This document shows positions 15,899-24,424 of a stretch of 32,312 nt of DNA, piece by piece. Numbering within the stretch: position 1 is the first letter of the stretch; the number at the start of each line of letters is the position of its first letter. The stretch covers positions 6,326 through 38,637 of the forward strand of contig JAUJOR010000017.1 of assembly GCA_030447525.1 (NCBI GenBank), written 5' to 3'. Origin of the DNA: Chloroflexota bacterium (lineage in GTDB: Bacteria; Chloroflexota; UBA11872; UBA12225). The position numbers were made by a program, and so were the translations under genes. The notes under the pieces are model-generated. The model did no database searches, was not told the origin of the DNA, and saw only the letters and a program-made list of their open reading frames with translations.

Positions 15899-17521
15899 TT
15901 ACGGCGCTTGGTTGAGGGCCCCCTGGCGCACCGCCTCCAAAGCGACCGGCGCCGGTTCTATCGGTTGGGACTGGACAGAACGGGCGAAGAGGAGTACCTG
16001 CCCCAGTCCCACGAGGGCCAGCAAGAAGAGGGCCACGTAGACGTGGTGCAGGCTGTCCGCCATGGCCAGGGAGAGGGCTTCGGCCACCGGCGGCGGGAGC
16101 GTCGCCCGCGTCCCTGCGTTGAGCAGGGCACTGATCAGCGCTTCCGCCGTCGCCTCAGGCGCTCCCGGCAGGCCCGGAGCGCCGGTGCGCCCCACGGTGG
16201 CCGCGACGGTGGCGTGGAGCCGGGCGTTGAGCAAGGCCCCCAGCAGGGCCACCCCCACCGACCCCCCGATGGTGCGGGAGAACTGGGTGGACGACGTGAT
16301 CGCCCCGCGCAGGTTCCACGGCACAGCCGACTGCGGGGCCAGCAGAAAGGCCGGGCTGGCGATCCCCAGGCCGACGCCGGTGATGCCCATGGGGGCGCTC
16401 ACGAAGAGGAGGGGCGTGCCGGCGTCCACCAGGGCCAGGGGGGCGGTGCCCAGGGCGATCAATCCGGTGCCGATGATGGCTGTGGCCCGGAACCCGACTC
16501 GTAAGTACAGGCGCCCGGAGAGCAGGGCGGAGAGCGACCAGCCGAGGAGGAGGGGCGTCAGCACGACTCCCGCCCCGGCGGCCGATTCCCCGCGCACCCC
16601 CTGGGCGAAAAGTGGGACGTAGGAGGTCAGCCCGAACAGGGTCACCCCGATGGCCACGTTCCCCACGTTGGAGACGGCGACGGCCCGCCGGCGAAAGGCG
16701 CCAAAGGGGATCACCGGGTCAGGGGCGCGTCCCTCCACCAGGGCGAACAAGAGGAACAGCACGGTCGCCGTCCCTAGCAGGGCGCCGAAGGCCCAGGAGT
16801 CCAGGGGGATCGCCCGTCCCCCCTCCAGCACGGCCAGCAGGGCGGCGATCAGTCCCAAGGTCAGCAGCGCCGCCCCGGCGTAGTCTACGGCTACCCGCTG
16901 GCGCCGGACACGCTCGCGCAGGAAGACGGACAGTAAGGCCAGGGCCACGAGGCAGACGGGGACGTTGACCCAAAACACCCACCGCCAGGAGACGGCCTCG
17001 GTGATGAAGGCCCCGGCGGCCGGGCCGGTCAGGCTGAGCACGCCCCACACCGAGGCCGTCAGGGGCTGCACCCGCGCCCGCTCCGGCAGGGCGTAGATAT
17101 CGCTCAACACGGTCAGCGTCAAGGGCAGCACCGCGCCCGCCCCCAGTCCCTGCACCGCGCGGTAGGCGACGAGCTGCACCATGCTCCCACTGGCCCCGCA
17201 CAGGAGCGTCCCCAGCAGGAACAGCGAGAGCCCGGCCAGGAAGACGGGCTTGCGTCCGTAGACGTCGGCCAGCTTGCCGTAGATCGGCACCGAGGTGGTG
17301 GACGTGAGCAGGTACACGGAGAACACCCAGGGATAGAGCGAGAGCCCCTGGAGCTCGCCGACTACCGAAGGGAGGGCGGTGGTGACCACCGTCCCCTCCA
17401 GCGCCACCACCCCCATGCAGATCATCAAGGTGACGGTGAGGAGCTGGCGCTGGCGCCCCGGTCGCACCGGCGCGTCCGTCCCTATGGGGATGTCCCCGGC
17501 CGCCCCATCCCTTTCGCTCAC
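15899..17521 (-). CDS. MFS multidrug transporter, DHA2 (EmrB/QacA) 14-TM family
   Basis: A 540-aa polytopic protein with about 14 hydrophobic helices. Motif A is GKLADVYGRKPVF after TM2. TM1 carries the DHA2 signature ALEGTVVTTALPSVVGEL, and the region FRAVQGLGAGAV-like (YRAVQGLGAGAVLPLTLTVL) and LTGPAAGAFITEAVSWRWVF match the EmrB/QacA class. It should export drugs or other hydrophobic compounds using the proton gradient. The start is GTG with AAGGGGAG upstream. A LysR regulator lies 255 bp upstream on the same strand; I see no gene in the gap. Confidence 0.92.
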   Translation of the reverse strand: MSERDGAAGDIPIGTDAPVRPGRQRQLLTVTLMICMGVVALEGTVVTTALPSVVGELQGLSLYPWVFSVYLLTSTTSVPIYGKLADVYGRKPVFLAGLSLFLLGTLLCGASGSMVQLVAYRAVQGLGAGAVLPLTLTVLSDIYALPERARVQPLTASVWGVLSLTGPAAGAFITEAVSWRWVFWVNVPVCLVALALLSVFLRERVRRQRVAVDYAGAALLTLGLIAALLAVLEGGRAIPLDSWAFGALLGTATVLFLLFALVEGRAPDPVIPFGAFRRRAVAVSNVGNVAIGVTLFGLTSYVPLFAQGVRGESAAGAGVVLTPLLLGWSLSALLSGRLYLRVGFRATAIIGTGLIALGTAPLALVDAGTPLLFVSAPMGITGVGLGIASPAFLLAPQSAVPWNLRGAITSSTQFSRTIGGSVGVALLGALLNARLHATVAATVGRTGAPGLPGAPEATAEALISALLNAGTRATLPPPVAEALSLAMADSLHHVYVALFLLALVGLGQVLLFARSVQSQPIEPAPVALEAVRQGALNQAP

Positions 17522-17776
17522 CTACCGTCTCCCCTTGGGCGTGCGCCTGCGGTCGCCCTTCGGACCATACCGCGCCCGGCCAGGCGCAGCCCGCCTTCTG
17601 GGGGATGCCATACGAACGCTTGATCGTTGCCTTGATCGCAACCCACCACCCAGAGGGCAGCGGCTCCGTCAGGTGTAGTGGTCTACGCCGGTCCAGGGCG
17701 CTCCTTCGCACATCTGCCATCTGGAGCACCTATGAAGGACTTCCTCGCAGGTGCATAGGTAGCGGCCAGTCCCTCG

Positions 17777-18688
17777 TCAGTCCCCCGCCCGGCCGGCCTC
17801 TACCTCCTGGCGCAAGAGGCCGGCAAAGGCGCGGGCGGCCCCGGAAAAGGTGCGGTCGCGACGGCGGGCGATCACCAGCGAGCGCCGCAGCCGTGGGTCG
17901 GCCAGGGGGATGCCGAGGGGGGCCGGCTGGGCGCCCTGGGGGCGCCCGTCCAACACCGTCTGGGGGAGAATGGCTACGCCCAGGCCGGCGGCGACGAAGC
18001 GCAGGACGCTGTCCATCTCGCCCCCGTCGAGAGCGACGTGTGGCTCGAACCCGGCTTGACGGCAGGCGGCGAGCGTCCGGTCGCGCAGGTCGTACACCCC
18101 CTCCCGGAGCATGACAAAGGGAGTGTCCCGCAGGGCCTCCAGGCGCACCTCACCCCCTCCTGCCAGGGGGTGCCCCGGGGGCACGGCCAGGAGGAGACGC
18201 TCCTCCAACAGGGGAGTCGTCTCCAGCGCCGGGTGGCGGATGGGCCCGATCACCACCGCCAGGTCGAGCTCGCCTTCCACCAGGCGCTGCACCAGGGAGG
18301 GGGAGCCCCCCTCGCGGAAGACGAGGGCGATCCCTGGGTAGCGCCGGCGAAAGGCCGCCAGCGCGTCAGGGAAGACGTGGGCGCCTACGCTCGGCGTCGC
18401 CCCCACCCGCAGCGTCCCCCGCTGCAGGGCCTGTAGCTCCTGCACCTCCATCCGCCCCTCGGCGATCTCGCGCAGCACGGCGCGGGCACGGGGGAGGAGC
18501 AGCCTACCCGCCTCGGTCAGCTCCACCCGGCGCTTCATGCGGTGGAAGAGGGGCGTCCCCAGCTCCGCTTCTAGCTTCCGGATCTGCTGGCTGACCGACG
18601 GCTGGGCGACGTTGAGCTCTTGCGCCGCGCGCGTGAAGTGCAGGTGGCGCCCCACGGCCTCGAAGTACGCCAGCTGGTGCAGCTCCAT
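17777..18688 (-). CDS. LysR-family transcriptional regulator
   Basis: A 303-aa LysR-type regulator. The N-terminal winged HTH (residues 1-60) reads MELHQLAYFEAVGRHLHFTR, then AAQELNVAQPSVSQQIRKLE. The effector-binding domain follows (about 90-295), with a typical ELDLAVVIGP segment and an AAGLGVAILP element. It is divergent from the fumarate reductase-type flavoprotein. A perfect palindrome with T-N11-A character sits in the shared 160-bp interval, so it most likely controls that gene and itself; the MFS exporter downstream is a possible further target. The effector is unknown. Confidence 0.93.
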   Translation of the reverse strand: MELHQLAYFEAVGRHLHFTRAAQELNVAQPSVSQQIRKLEAELGTPLFHRMKRRVELTEAGRLLLPRARAVLREIAEGRMEVQELQALQRGTLRVGATPSVGAHVFPDALAAFRRRYPGIALVFREGGSPSLVQRLVEGELDLAVVIGPIRHPALETTPLLEERLLLAVPPGHPLAGGGEVRLEALRDTPFVMLREGVYDLRDRTLAACRQAGFEPHVALDGGEMDSVLRFVAAGLGVAILPQTVLDGRPQGAQPAPLGIPLADPRLRRSLVIARRRDRTFSGAARAFAGLLRQEVEAGRAGD

Positions 18689-18707
18689 GCCCTGGCAATT
18701 CCGGTCA

Positions 18708-18730
18708 TATGATAGGCACCACCTATCATA
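18708..18730. promoter_or_regulatory. Palindromic operator between lysR-type gene and flavoprotein gene
   Basis: Perfect inverted repeat tatgatagg-cacca-cctatcata, 9-bp arms, 20 bp from the LysR start codon. It is AT-rich in a GC-rich background and matches the usual form of a LysR-type recognition site. Confidence 0.75.
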
Positions 18731-18848
18731 ACCAGACGGACTATATCTTGGACGAATGGACGGCGGAGGCAATAGGCTTTGCGCAGGGCCTGCGTGCTGA
18801 ACGTAGGGAGCGTGAGCAGGGCCTGCCGGGAAAGGATCTCCCAGCGGT

Positions 18849-20606
18849 ATGAGCGTCATGGAACACCAACATCGCACCGCGGTCTGCAACGTCCTGGTCA
18901 TCGGCGCCGGGGGGGCCGGTCTGCGGGGGGCGATCGCGGCGCACCAGGCCGGCTGCCAGGTAATCGTCCTGGGCAAGCGGCTGCGCAAGGACGCTCACAC
19001 CGTCCTGGCCGCCGGCGGGATCAACGCCGCCCTGGGGAGCGTCGATCCCCAGGACAGCTGGCAGCAGCACTTTGCCGATACCGTCCGCGAAGGGTACTTC
19101 CTGGGCCAGCCACGGGCGATCGAGCTCATGACCCAGGAAGCCCCCGCGGCGGTGTTGGAGCTGGCCGAGTGGGGCTGTCCCTTTGCCCGCACGCCGGACG
19201 GCAAGCTCGACCAGCGCTTTTTCGGGGCCCATAAGTACCGTCGCACCTGCTACGCCGGAGACTACACCGGTCGGGCGATGCTGTATACGCTGGCCGACAA
19301 GGTGGACGAGCTGGGCATCCCCATCCACGAGAACCAGTACGTCACCCGGCTGCTCGTCCACGACGGGGTGTGCTTCGGGGCCATGTCCTTCGACCTGCAC
19401 GACGGGCAGCGCACCGTCTACCTGGCCGACGCCGTCGTCTTGGCCGCCGGGGGGCATACCCGCCTGTGGCGCAGGAGCTCTTCCCGGCGGGACGAGAACA
19501 CCGGAGACGGGATGTTCCTGGCCTTGCAGGCCGGCTGCGCGCTGGCAGACATGGAGCTGGTGCAGTACCACCCCACCGGTATGGTCGCCCCTGAAGAGAT
19601 GTCCGGCACCCTGGTTACCGAGGCGGTGCGGGGCGAAGGGGGCCGCCTCTACAACGCCCGTGGCGAGCGGTACATGGAGCGCTACGACCCGGTGCGCCTG
19701 GAGCTTTCCACGCGCGACCGCGTTGCCCTGGCCAACTACACCGAGATCGTCGAAGGCCGGGGCACGCCGCACGGAGGCGTCTACCTGGATATTAGCCATC
19801 GCCCCAAGGACTTCATCCTCCAGAAGCTGCCCCGCATGTACCGCCAGTTCATGGAAAGCCAGATACTGGACATCTCCAAGGCGCCGATGGAGGTGGCCCC
19901 GACGGCGCACTACTCCATGGGCGGGGTGGTGGTGGACCCGGACAGCCACGCCACGGAGGTGGAGGGACTCTTCGCCGCCGGGGAGGTGGCCAGCGGGCTG
20001 CATGGCGCCAACCGGCTAGGGGGGAACTCCCTCGTGGAGACCCTCGTCTTCGGCCGGCGGGCCGGCGAGCACGCCGCCGCCCGCTCAGCCGGGCTCGAGG
20101 GGCAGCTCCGCTCCCGGCGCGTGATCGAGGCGGCCCATGACGACCTCAATTGCGTGATCGGAGAAGGTGAGGAGCTGGCCCGGCCCCTGCAGCGCGCCCT
20201 GCGCGACGCCATGTGGGAAGGCTGCGGCGTCGTGCGTGACGAGGCCCGCCTGCGCCGGGCGCTCGAGCGCATCGGCGAGCTGCAGGAGGTGTCCGCCACC
20301 GTGGACGTGCGCCCCAGCTCCGAGGGCTTCCTCGACCTGGCCCACGCCCTCGACCTGCGGGCGTCCCTTCTTTCCGCCGAGGCCAGCGTGCTCGGCGCCC
20401 TGGAGCGCCGGGAGAGCCGCGGGGCGCACCAGCGTGCCGACTACCCACAGCTCGACCCCGCCCTGGTGGTGAACCTCCACATCCGACGCCACCCGGACGG
20501 AACCCTCGGCGTCTCCCCCGTCCCGGTGCCCCCGGTGCCGGATGGGCTGCGATCGCTGATCCTGACCGAGGAGGACCTGGTCGTCGCCGGGCGCCTGCTG
20601 GAGTGA
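18849..20606 (+). CDS. Fumarate reductase/succinate dehydrogenase-type flavoprotein (FrdA/SdhA-like), orphan
   Basis: A 585-aa flavoprotein with an N-terminal dinucleotide-binding VLVIGAGGAGLRGAIAA. HTVLAAGGINAAL has His50 at the position that binds FAD covalently in SdhA/FrdA, unlike L-aspartate oxidase. Other family signatures are LVQYHPTGM, TEAVRGEGGRLYN, APTAHYSMGGV and GANRLGGNSLVE, and the C-terminal helical domain is present. It would interconvert succinate and fumarate or reduce a related enoate. No iron-sulfur (SdhB/FrdB) or membrane-anchor gene is next to it, so the partner is elsewhere or the enzyme acts with another donor, as in thiol:fumarate reductases. The ATG at 18849 is followed by another at 18858. 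It is probably controlled by the divergent LysR protein. Confidence 0.88.
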   Translation: MSVMEHQHRTAVCNVLVIGAGGAGLRGAIAAHQAGCQVIVLGKRLRKDAHTVLAAGGINAALGSVDPQDSWQQHFADTVREGYFLGQPRAIELMTQEAPAAVLELAEWGCPFARTPDGKLDQRFFGAHKYRRTCYAGDYTGRAMLYTLADKVDELGIPIHENQYVTRLLVHDGVCFGAMSFDLHDGQRTVYLADAVVLAAGGHTRLWRRSSSRRDENTGDGMFLALQAGCALADMELVQYHPTGMVAPEEMSGTLVTEAVRGEGGRLYNARGERYMERYDPVRLELSTRDRVALANYTEIVEGRGTPHGGVYLDISHRPKDFILQKLPRMYRQFMESQILDISKAPMEVAPTAHYSMGGVVVDPDSHATEVEGLFAAGEVASGLHGANRLGGNSLVETLVFGRRAGEHAAARSAGLEGQLRSRRVIEAAHDDLNCVIGEGEELARPLQRALRDAMWEGCGVVRDEARLRRALERIGELQEVSATVDVRPSSEGFLDLAHALDLRASLLSAEASVLGALERRESRGAHQRADYPQLDPALVVNLHIRRHPDGTLGVSPVPVPPVPDGLRSLILTEEDLVVAGRLLE

Positions 20607-20608
20607 AG

Positions 20609-20627
20609 GCCGGGGGCCGTCCCCGGC
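20609..20627. terminator. Compact bidirectional terminator hairpin
   Basis: Seven-bp stem gccgggg / ccccggc with a 5-nt loop fills the 21-bp gap between two convergent stop codons. It could serve both genes; T-rich tails are minimal. Confidence 0.5.
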
Positions 20628-21068
20628 TTAGGCGCGCTGGGGCACGGGGCGCTCCTCCTCGATGTCCTGGAGGTCGACCCACGTCCGAATGTCGGTGCGG
20701 TGGGCCTGGCCTGCCTTCTCTAGCGTGTGCCGGAAGTAGTCCATGTCCCCCGCGGACGGGCCATCGTGCAGCATCCGCTCGTTGAACCGGGCGATGTCCT
20801 CCTTGCTCGGCTGCGCCGTGCCGTGCTCCTGCAGCCAGCGCAGCACCCCTTCGTCGCCGGCGCTCTTTTGCACCGCTTCCCTGAACTGCTCCGGCGTGAC
20901 GCCGAAGAGGTCGTACACCTTGCGGGACTGCGGACAGGCGGCGATGTACTCCCCGGCCTTCCCCTCCAGGTCGGCGCGCATCTTATCGATGGCCCGCGCC
21001 AGGTAGACGACGCCCCCGAGGGTCTCGCGACCGCTACGGGGATAACTCCCAGGCTTGGTGAGATCCAC
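20628..21068 (-). CDS. DUF5069 family protein
   Basis: A 146-aa soluble protein starting at GTG with AGAAGGAG at about 8 nt. It opens with DLTKPGSYPRSGRETLGGVV then YLARAIDKMRADLEGKAGEY, the recognisable DUF5069 beginning, followed by FGVTPEQFREAVQKSAGDEG and an acidic tail. Biochemical function is not established for the family. No membrane segment. It follows the DUF6766-like gene on the same strand after 276 bp, so it probably has its own promoter; I see no other gene in that gap. Confidence 0.8.
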   Translation of the reverse strand: MDLTKPGSYPRSGRETLGGVVYLARAIDKMRADLEGKAGEYIAACPQSRKVYDLFGVTPEQFREAVQKSAGDEGVLRWLQEHGTAQPSKEDIARFNERMLHDGPSAGDMDYFRHTLEKAGQAHRTDIRTWVDLQDIEEERPVPQRA

Positions 21069-21344
21069 CCTTGTTCTCCTTCTTTGTTGCTACTCTACGG
21101 CGGCGCCACGCGGCGCCCAGCGCCGCGTGCAGCTCAGTAACAGGACCCACGCCGTCCCAGCTGGCGGCCGGAACAGCCCCCATCTGGCACCGCGTAACTC
21201 CTGTCATTAAGGTTATGCCGCAGGGCGTCCAGCCGAAGGCCGGCGCTGCCCCAACCCGGGCGGCCGGCATTGCCGCCGGGCGCGTCGTCGGGACCAGGGG
21301 CGACGCCCCTCGCCGTCAGGTGTCGCTCTTTCCCCGGCGGTCGG

Positions 21345-21674
21345 TCATTCCCGGCTGGTCTCACTGTGTGGGTGGTGTACCGGCTTGGACTCCGGCGAGC
21401 CCTTCTGGCGCAGCATGACAGTCAACACGACGTAGGCGGCCATCTGGAGGAACTCGCTCTCCCAATTCTCGAACACCGCCTCGACGAAGTGGGGGCTGAC
21501 AAGATAGGCGACGTAGCCGATGGACGGTTCCCCGTGCTCCTCCTGGTCCTGGTTGTGTACGGCAAGTCCGGCGAAGCTCTGACCCAGCAGGGTGATCGCG
21601 AACAGGACGAACATCGCCAGCGACAGGCTATTCTCGTAGAGCCGCTGCCGGAGCCGCTGCCGGGTGCGTTGCAC
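21345..21674 (-). CDS. DUF6766-like small membrane protein
   Basis: A 109-aa protein from a GTG start with GGGAGG 7 nt upstream. It has one N-terminal hydrophobic helix (SLSLAMFVLFAITLLGQSF), the conserved-looking region HNQDQEEHGEPSIGYVAYL, FVEAVFENWESEFLQM, and a second helix (AAYVVLTVMLRQKGSPESK). This pattern matches small two-helix DUF6766 proteins of unknown function that I associate with soil bacteria. The family name is from memory; the membrane topology is directly visible. Confidence 0.72.
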   Translation of the reverse strand: MQRTRQRLRQRLYENSLSLAMFVLFAITLLGQSFAGLAVHNQDQEEHGEPSIGYVAYLVSPHFVEAVFENWESEFLQMAAYVVLTVMLRQKGSPESKPVHHPHSETSRE

Positions 21675-21859
21675 GGAGCCTACCTCCCGCAGTCTACGGA
21701 GACGGATCAGGCCCGGCGGGGATGCGCCCCGAGGCGTGGCCCTGACGGCCCTGTCGGCCGGGGCGTACCCTATCCTCTGCCCGCGTTACACCGGCGCCTG
21801 GGCGCAGCAGCCAACAGACGGACGCGATCAGAGAACCAGCAGAGAAGAGGGGGGTAAGG

Positions 21860-23002
21860 ATGAAAATCGTCGATCTCACCGTCCGGCAGTTCAACTACAA
21901 GTCCCAGATGGTGCGGGACTCCGAGGGGCACGCCCACCCGGGTCCAGAGCACGACGCCACCGGATCGCTGCTGACCGTACACACCGACGAGGGGGCAGAG
22001 GGGTACTGCTTCGGCGCCGGGGGCCATGACGTGATCCAGCACGTCGTGCGCCCGGCGCTCGTCGGCGAAGACCCTTTCTACCGGGAGCTGCTCTGGCAGC
22101 GCCTGCGCGAGCGGCAGCGTCTCCACCTTGGCACCCTCTCCGACCGCTTGGTGGGGACGGTCGACATGGCCCTGTGGGACCTGGCCGGACGCGTCCACAA
22201 CCAGCCGGTGTACAAGCTCCTGGGGGCCTTCCGCGACAAGGTGCCGGCCTACGCCAGCACGATGTGCGGCGATGACCTCCCGAACGGGCTGGACACCCCG
22301 GAGGCGTATGCCGAGTTCGCCCTGGCCTGCAAGCGCCGGGGGTACCCGGCGTTCAAGCTCCACACCTGGCAGCCCCCCATCGCCGGGGCGCCGTCGGCCA
22401 AGCGGGACGTCGCCGCCTGCCGGGCGGTGCGGGAGGCGGTGGGGGAGGACATGGTGCTGATGCTCGATCCGTTCCATTACTACAGCCGCGAGGAGGCCCT
22501 GTACCTGGGCAAGGAGCTGGAGAAGCTCAACTACTATTGGATGGAAGAGCCGATGGACGAGCACAGCATCTCCTCGTACGTCTGGCTTACCGAGCAGCTG
22601 GCCCTGTCCATGGTCGGTCCGGAGACGGCGGAGGGGAAGATGTACACCCGCGCGGAGTGGATCGTGCGCGGGGCGTCGGACATCTCCCGCGGCGGGGTCG
22701 GCGACGTCGGTGGGATCACCCCATTGATGAAGACGGCGCACCTCTGCGAGTCCCACGGCGTGCGCATGGAGGTGCACGGGGGGGGCGCCGGGAACTTGCA
22801 CGTCCTGTGCGCCATGGGCTTCCCCGGGGAGTACTACGAGCGGGGCCTGCTGCACCCCTTCGTGGACTACGAGCGCCCCGAGCCCTGGCTGAATGCCTGC
22901 GTCGATCCCATGGACGACCAGGGGTACGTGCACGTCTCCCAGCTCCCTGGGCTGGGCTGGGACATCAACTGGGAGTACATCGAGGGCAACGCCAAGGGCT
23001 GA
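21860..23002 (+). CDS. Enolase-superfamily (mandelate racemase/muconate lactonizing-type) sugar-acid dehydratase
   Basis: A 380-aa enzyme with the two-domain enolase-superfamily layout: an alpha/beta cap (residues 1-130) and a TIM barrel. Metal ligands are Asp203 (LMLDPF), Glu229/Glu230 (WMEEPMDEH) and Glu255 (GPETAEG). His306 in EVHGGGAGN is the probable catalytic base. On the second strand the usual KxK is KLH (Lys166, His168), so it is not a classical racemase site; an acid-sugar dehydratase is the best guess. The substrate is not identifiable. The ATG is preceded by a G-rich AAGAGGGGGGTAAGG site. An amidohydrolase gene follows after 145 bp on the same strand. Confidence 0.85.
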   Translation: MKIVDLTVRQFNYKSQMVRDSEGHAHPGPEHDATGSLLTVHTDEGAEGYCFGAGGHDVIQHVVRPALVGEDPFYRELLWQRLRERQRLHLGTLSDRLVGTVDMALWDLAGRVHNQPVYKLLGAFRDKVPAYASTMCGDDLPNGLDTPEAYAEFALACKRRGYPAFKLHTWQPPIAGAPSAKRDVAACRAVREAVGEDMVLMLDPFHYYSREEALYLGKELEKLNYYWMEEPMDEHSISSYVWLTEQLALSMVGPETAEGKMYTRAEWIVRGASDISRGGVGDVGGITPLMKTAHLCESHGVRMEVHGGGAGNLHVLCAMGFPGEYYERGLLHPFVDYERPEPWLNACVDPMDDQGYVHVSQLPGLGWDINWEYIEGNAKG

Positions 23003-23009
23003 TCGCCGG

Positions 23010-23045
23010 CGCGCCGCTCAAATGATACGCGCCGCTCAAGTGATA
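23010..23045. repeat. 18-bp x 2 tandem repeat after the dehydratase stop
   Basis: cgcgccgctcaaatgata and cgcgccgctcaagtgata lie back to back, one mismatch, 8 bp beyond the stop codon. A partial third match (ctgtcaaatgat) occurs at about 23105-23116. Confidence 0.85.
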
Positions 23046-23147
23046 GGAAGCATGCGGTACCAGCTTGGGGCGCGTCCCCGCTGCCAGATTGGACGACGTA
23101 GGACCTGTCAAATGATCGGCGGGATCCTGGGGGAGAGGGCGTTGGGC

Positions 23148-24296
23148 ATGACCCATACGGCAGGAAACGCAGCGACGCCGGTGGACGACGACCTCGAAGC
23201 CCTGGGCCGGGCGGCCCATGGCCCCCCGGCGACGACGGGGCAGCGAGCGGCGGTCGCCGTTTGGGACACCATGCTGGCCAGGGAGTACGCCCCGCGCCCG
23301 TTGCTGCGGGTGCCGGCGCACCCCGTGCCCCGCGCCCGCTTCCCGGTGATCGACGTTCACAAGCACCTCGGCTACTGGCCGGCCCCCGGCGCTTCCGGCT
23401 GGCCGGGGGAGGTGTCCGAGCTCGTGGACGGCATGGACCGGCTGCACATCCGCGCCGTGGTCAATCTGGACGGATTCAGCGGCCGGCACCTGCGCCGCGT
23501 CCTCGACCGCTACGGGGGGCACGGCGATCGCTTCATCACCTTCGCCGGGGTCGCCTGGCACCGCTCGGGCGAGCCGGACTTCGGGGAGCGCGAGGGGCGA
23601 GACCTCGCCGCCTCTGTCGCCGCCGGGGCAAGGGGCTTCAAGGTGTTCAAGGGCCTGGGGCTGTGGCTGCGCGACGCCGCCGGGGCCCTGTGGATGCCGG
23701 ACGACGCGCGCCTCGACCCGCTGTGGAGAGCCGCCGGCGACCTCGGCGTCCCCGTCCTGATCCACGTCGCCGACCCGGAGGCCTTTTTTCGCCCCGCCGA
23801 CCGGCACAACGACCGCCTCCCAGGCCTGGCCCGGCGCCCCGACTGGTACTTCGGCACAGCGGAGCACCCCCCCTTTGAGGACCTGCTGGAGCGCCAGGTG
23901 CGCCTCTTCCAACGCCACCCTCGTACCACCTTCTTCGGGGCCCACGTCCTTAACCGCCCGGACGACCTGGGCTGGGTGGGAAGGGTGCTGGAGGCCTGCC
24001 CCAACGTCTACGCCGAGATCTCCGCCCGCATCGGCGACCTGGGGCGCCAGCCGCGTACTGCCGGGGCCTTTTTCGAGCGCTACCAGGACCGGGTGCTGTT
24101 TGGCACCGATGGTCGCGACTTACGCCCCTACGCGCACTACTTCCGTGTCCTGGAGACGGAGGACGACCTGATCCTCCCACCGGACGGCCTCCTCTCGCCG
24201 GGGTCCTGGCCCCTCTATGGCCTGGGCCTGGCGGACGGGGTGCTGCAGAAGCTCTACCACGACAACGCCGCCCGCGTCTTCGGCCTCACACCGTAG
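23148..24296 (+). CDS. Amidohydrolase family protein (Amidohydro_2-like TIM barrel)
   Basis: A 382-aa protein. The ATG at 23148 follows GGGGGAGAG; an earlier in-frame ATG at 23112 is less likely. The first 60 residues are a variable arm. The barrel starts at FPVIDVHKHLGYW (metal ligands His71, His73), followed by GFKVFKGLGLWLRD, VPVLIHVADPEAFF, TTFFGAHVLNRPDD and VLFGTDGRDLRPY, the strand-end motifs of the PF04909 group (2-pyrone-4,6-dicarboxylate hydrolase and decarboxylase relatives). It likely hydrolyses a lactone or decarboxylates an acid; pairing with the sugar-acid dehydratase suggests a shared pathway, such as lactone opening, but this is inference. Confidence 0.85.
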   Translation: MTHTAGNAATPVDDDLEALGRAAHGPPATTGQRAAVAVWDTMLAREYAPRPLLRVPAHPVPRARFPVIDVHKHLGYWPAPGASGWPGEVSELVDGMDRLHIRAVVNLDGFSGRHLRRVLDRYGGHGDRFITFAGVAWHRSGEPDFGEREGRDLAASVAAGARGFKVFKGLGLWLRDAAGALWMPDDARLDPLWRAAGDLGVPVLIHVADPEAFFRPADRHNDRLPGLARRPDWYFGTAEHPPFEDLLERQVRLFQRHPRTTFFGAHVLNRPDDLGWVGRVLEACPNVYAEISARIGDLGRQPRTAGAFFERYQDRVLFGTDGRDLRPYAHYFRVLETEDDLILPPDGLLSPGSWPLYGLGLADGVLQKLYHDNAARVFGLTP

Positions 24297-24424
24297 TGGT
24301 ACTGCGGGTCTTGGAAATCCTCCGCAATCCGGCCTGGGAGCTGACCTTCGGGCACGGGCCCTTCGCGCCCGACTTCGCGGCCGCCAGAGGCGTGCCCCTC
24401 ACCCGCACATCGGCGTCAACCTGA
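24296..24424 (+). CDS. Possible 42-aa reading frame or gene remnant
   Basis: A GTG at 24296 overlaps the amidohydrolase stop (TAGTG) and opens a frame reading VLRVLEILRNPAWELTFGHG, then PFAPDFAAARGVPLTRTSAS and a stop that overlaps the vapC end. The composition is protein-like rather than low-complexity, but it is too short to classify. It may be the truncated start of a lost gene. Confidence 0.25.
   Translation: MVLRVLEILRNPAWELTFGHGPFAPDFAAARGVPLTRTSAST

Noticed and set aside
16612..16968. Forward frame inside the MFS gene
   Set aside because: Arg/Pro/Gly-rich shadow peptide with no start signal, opposite to a complete transporter gene.
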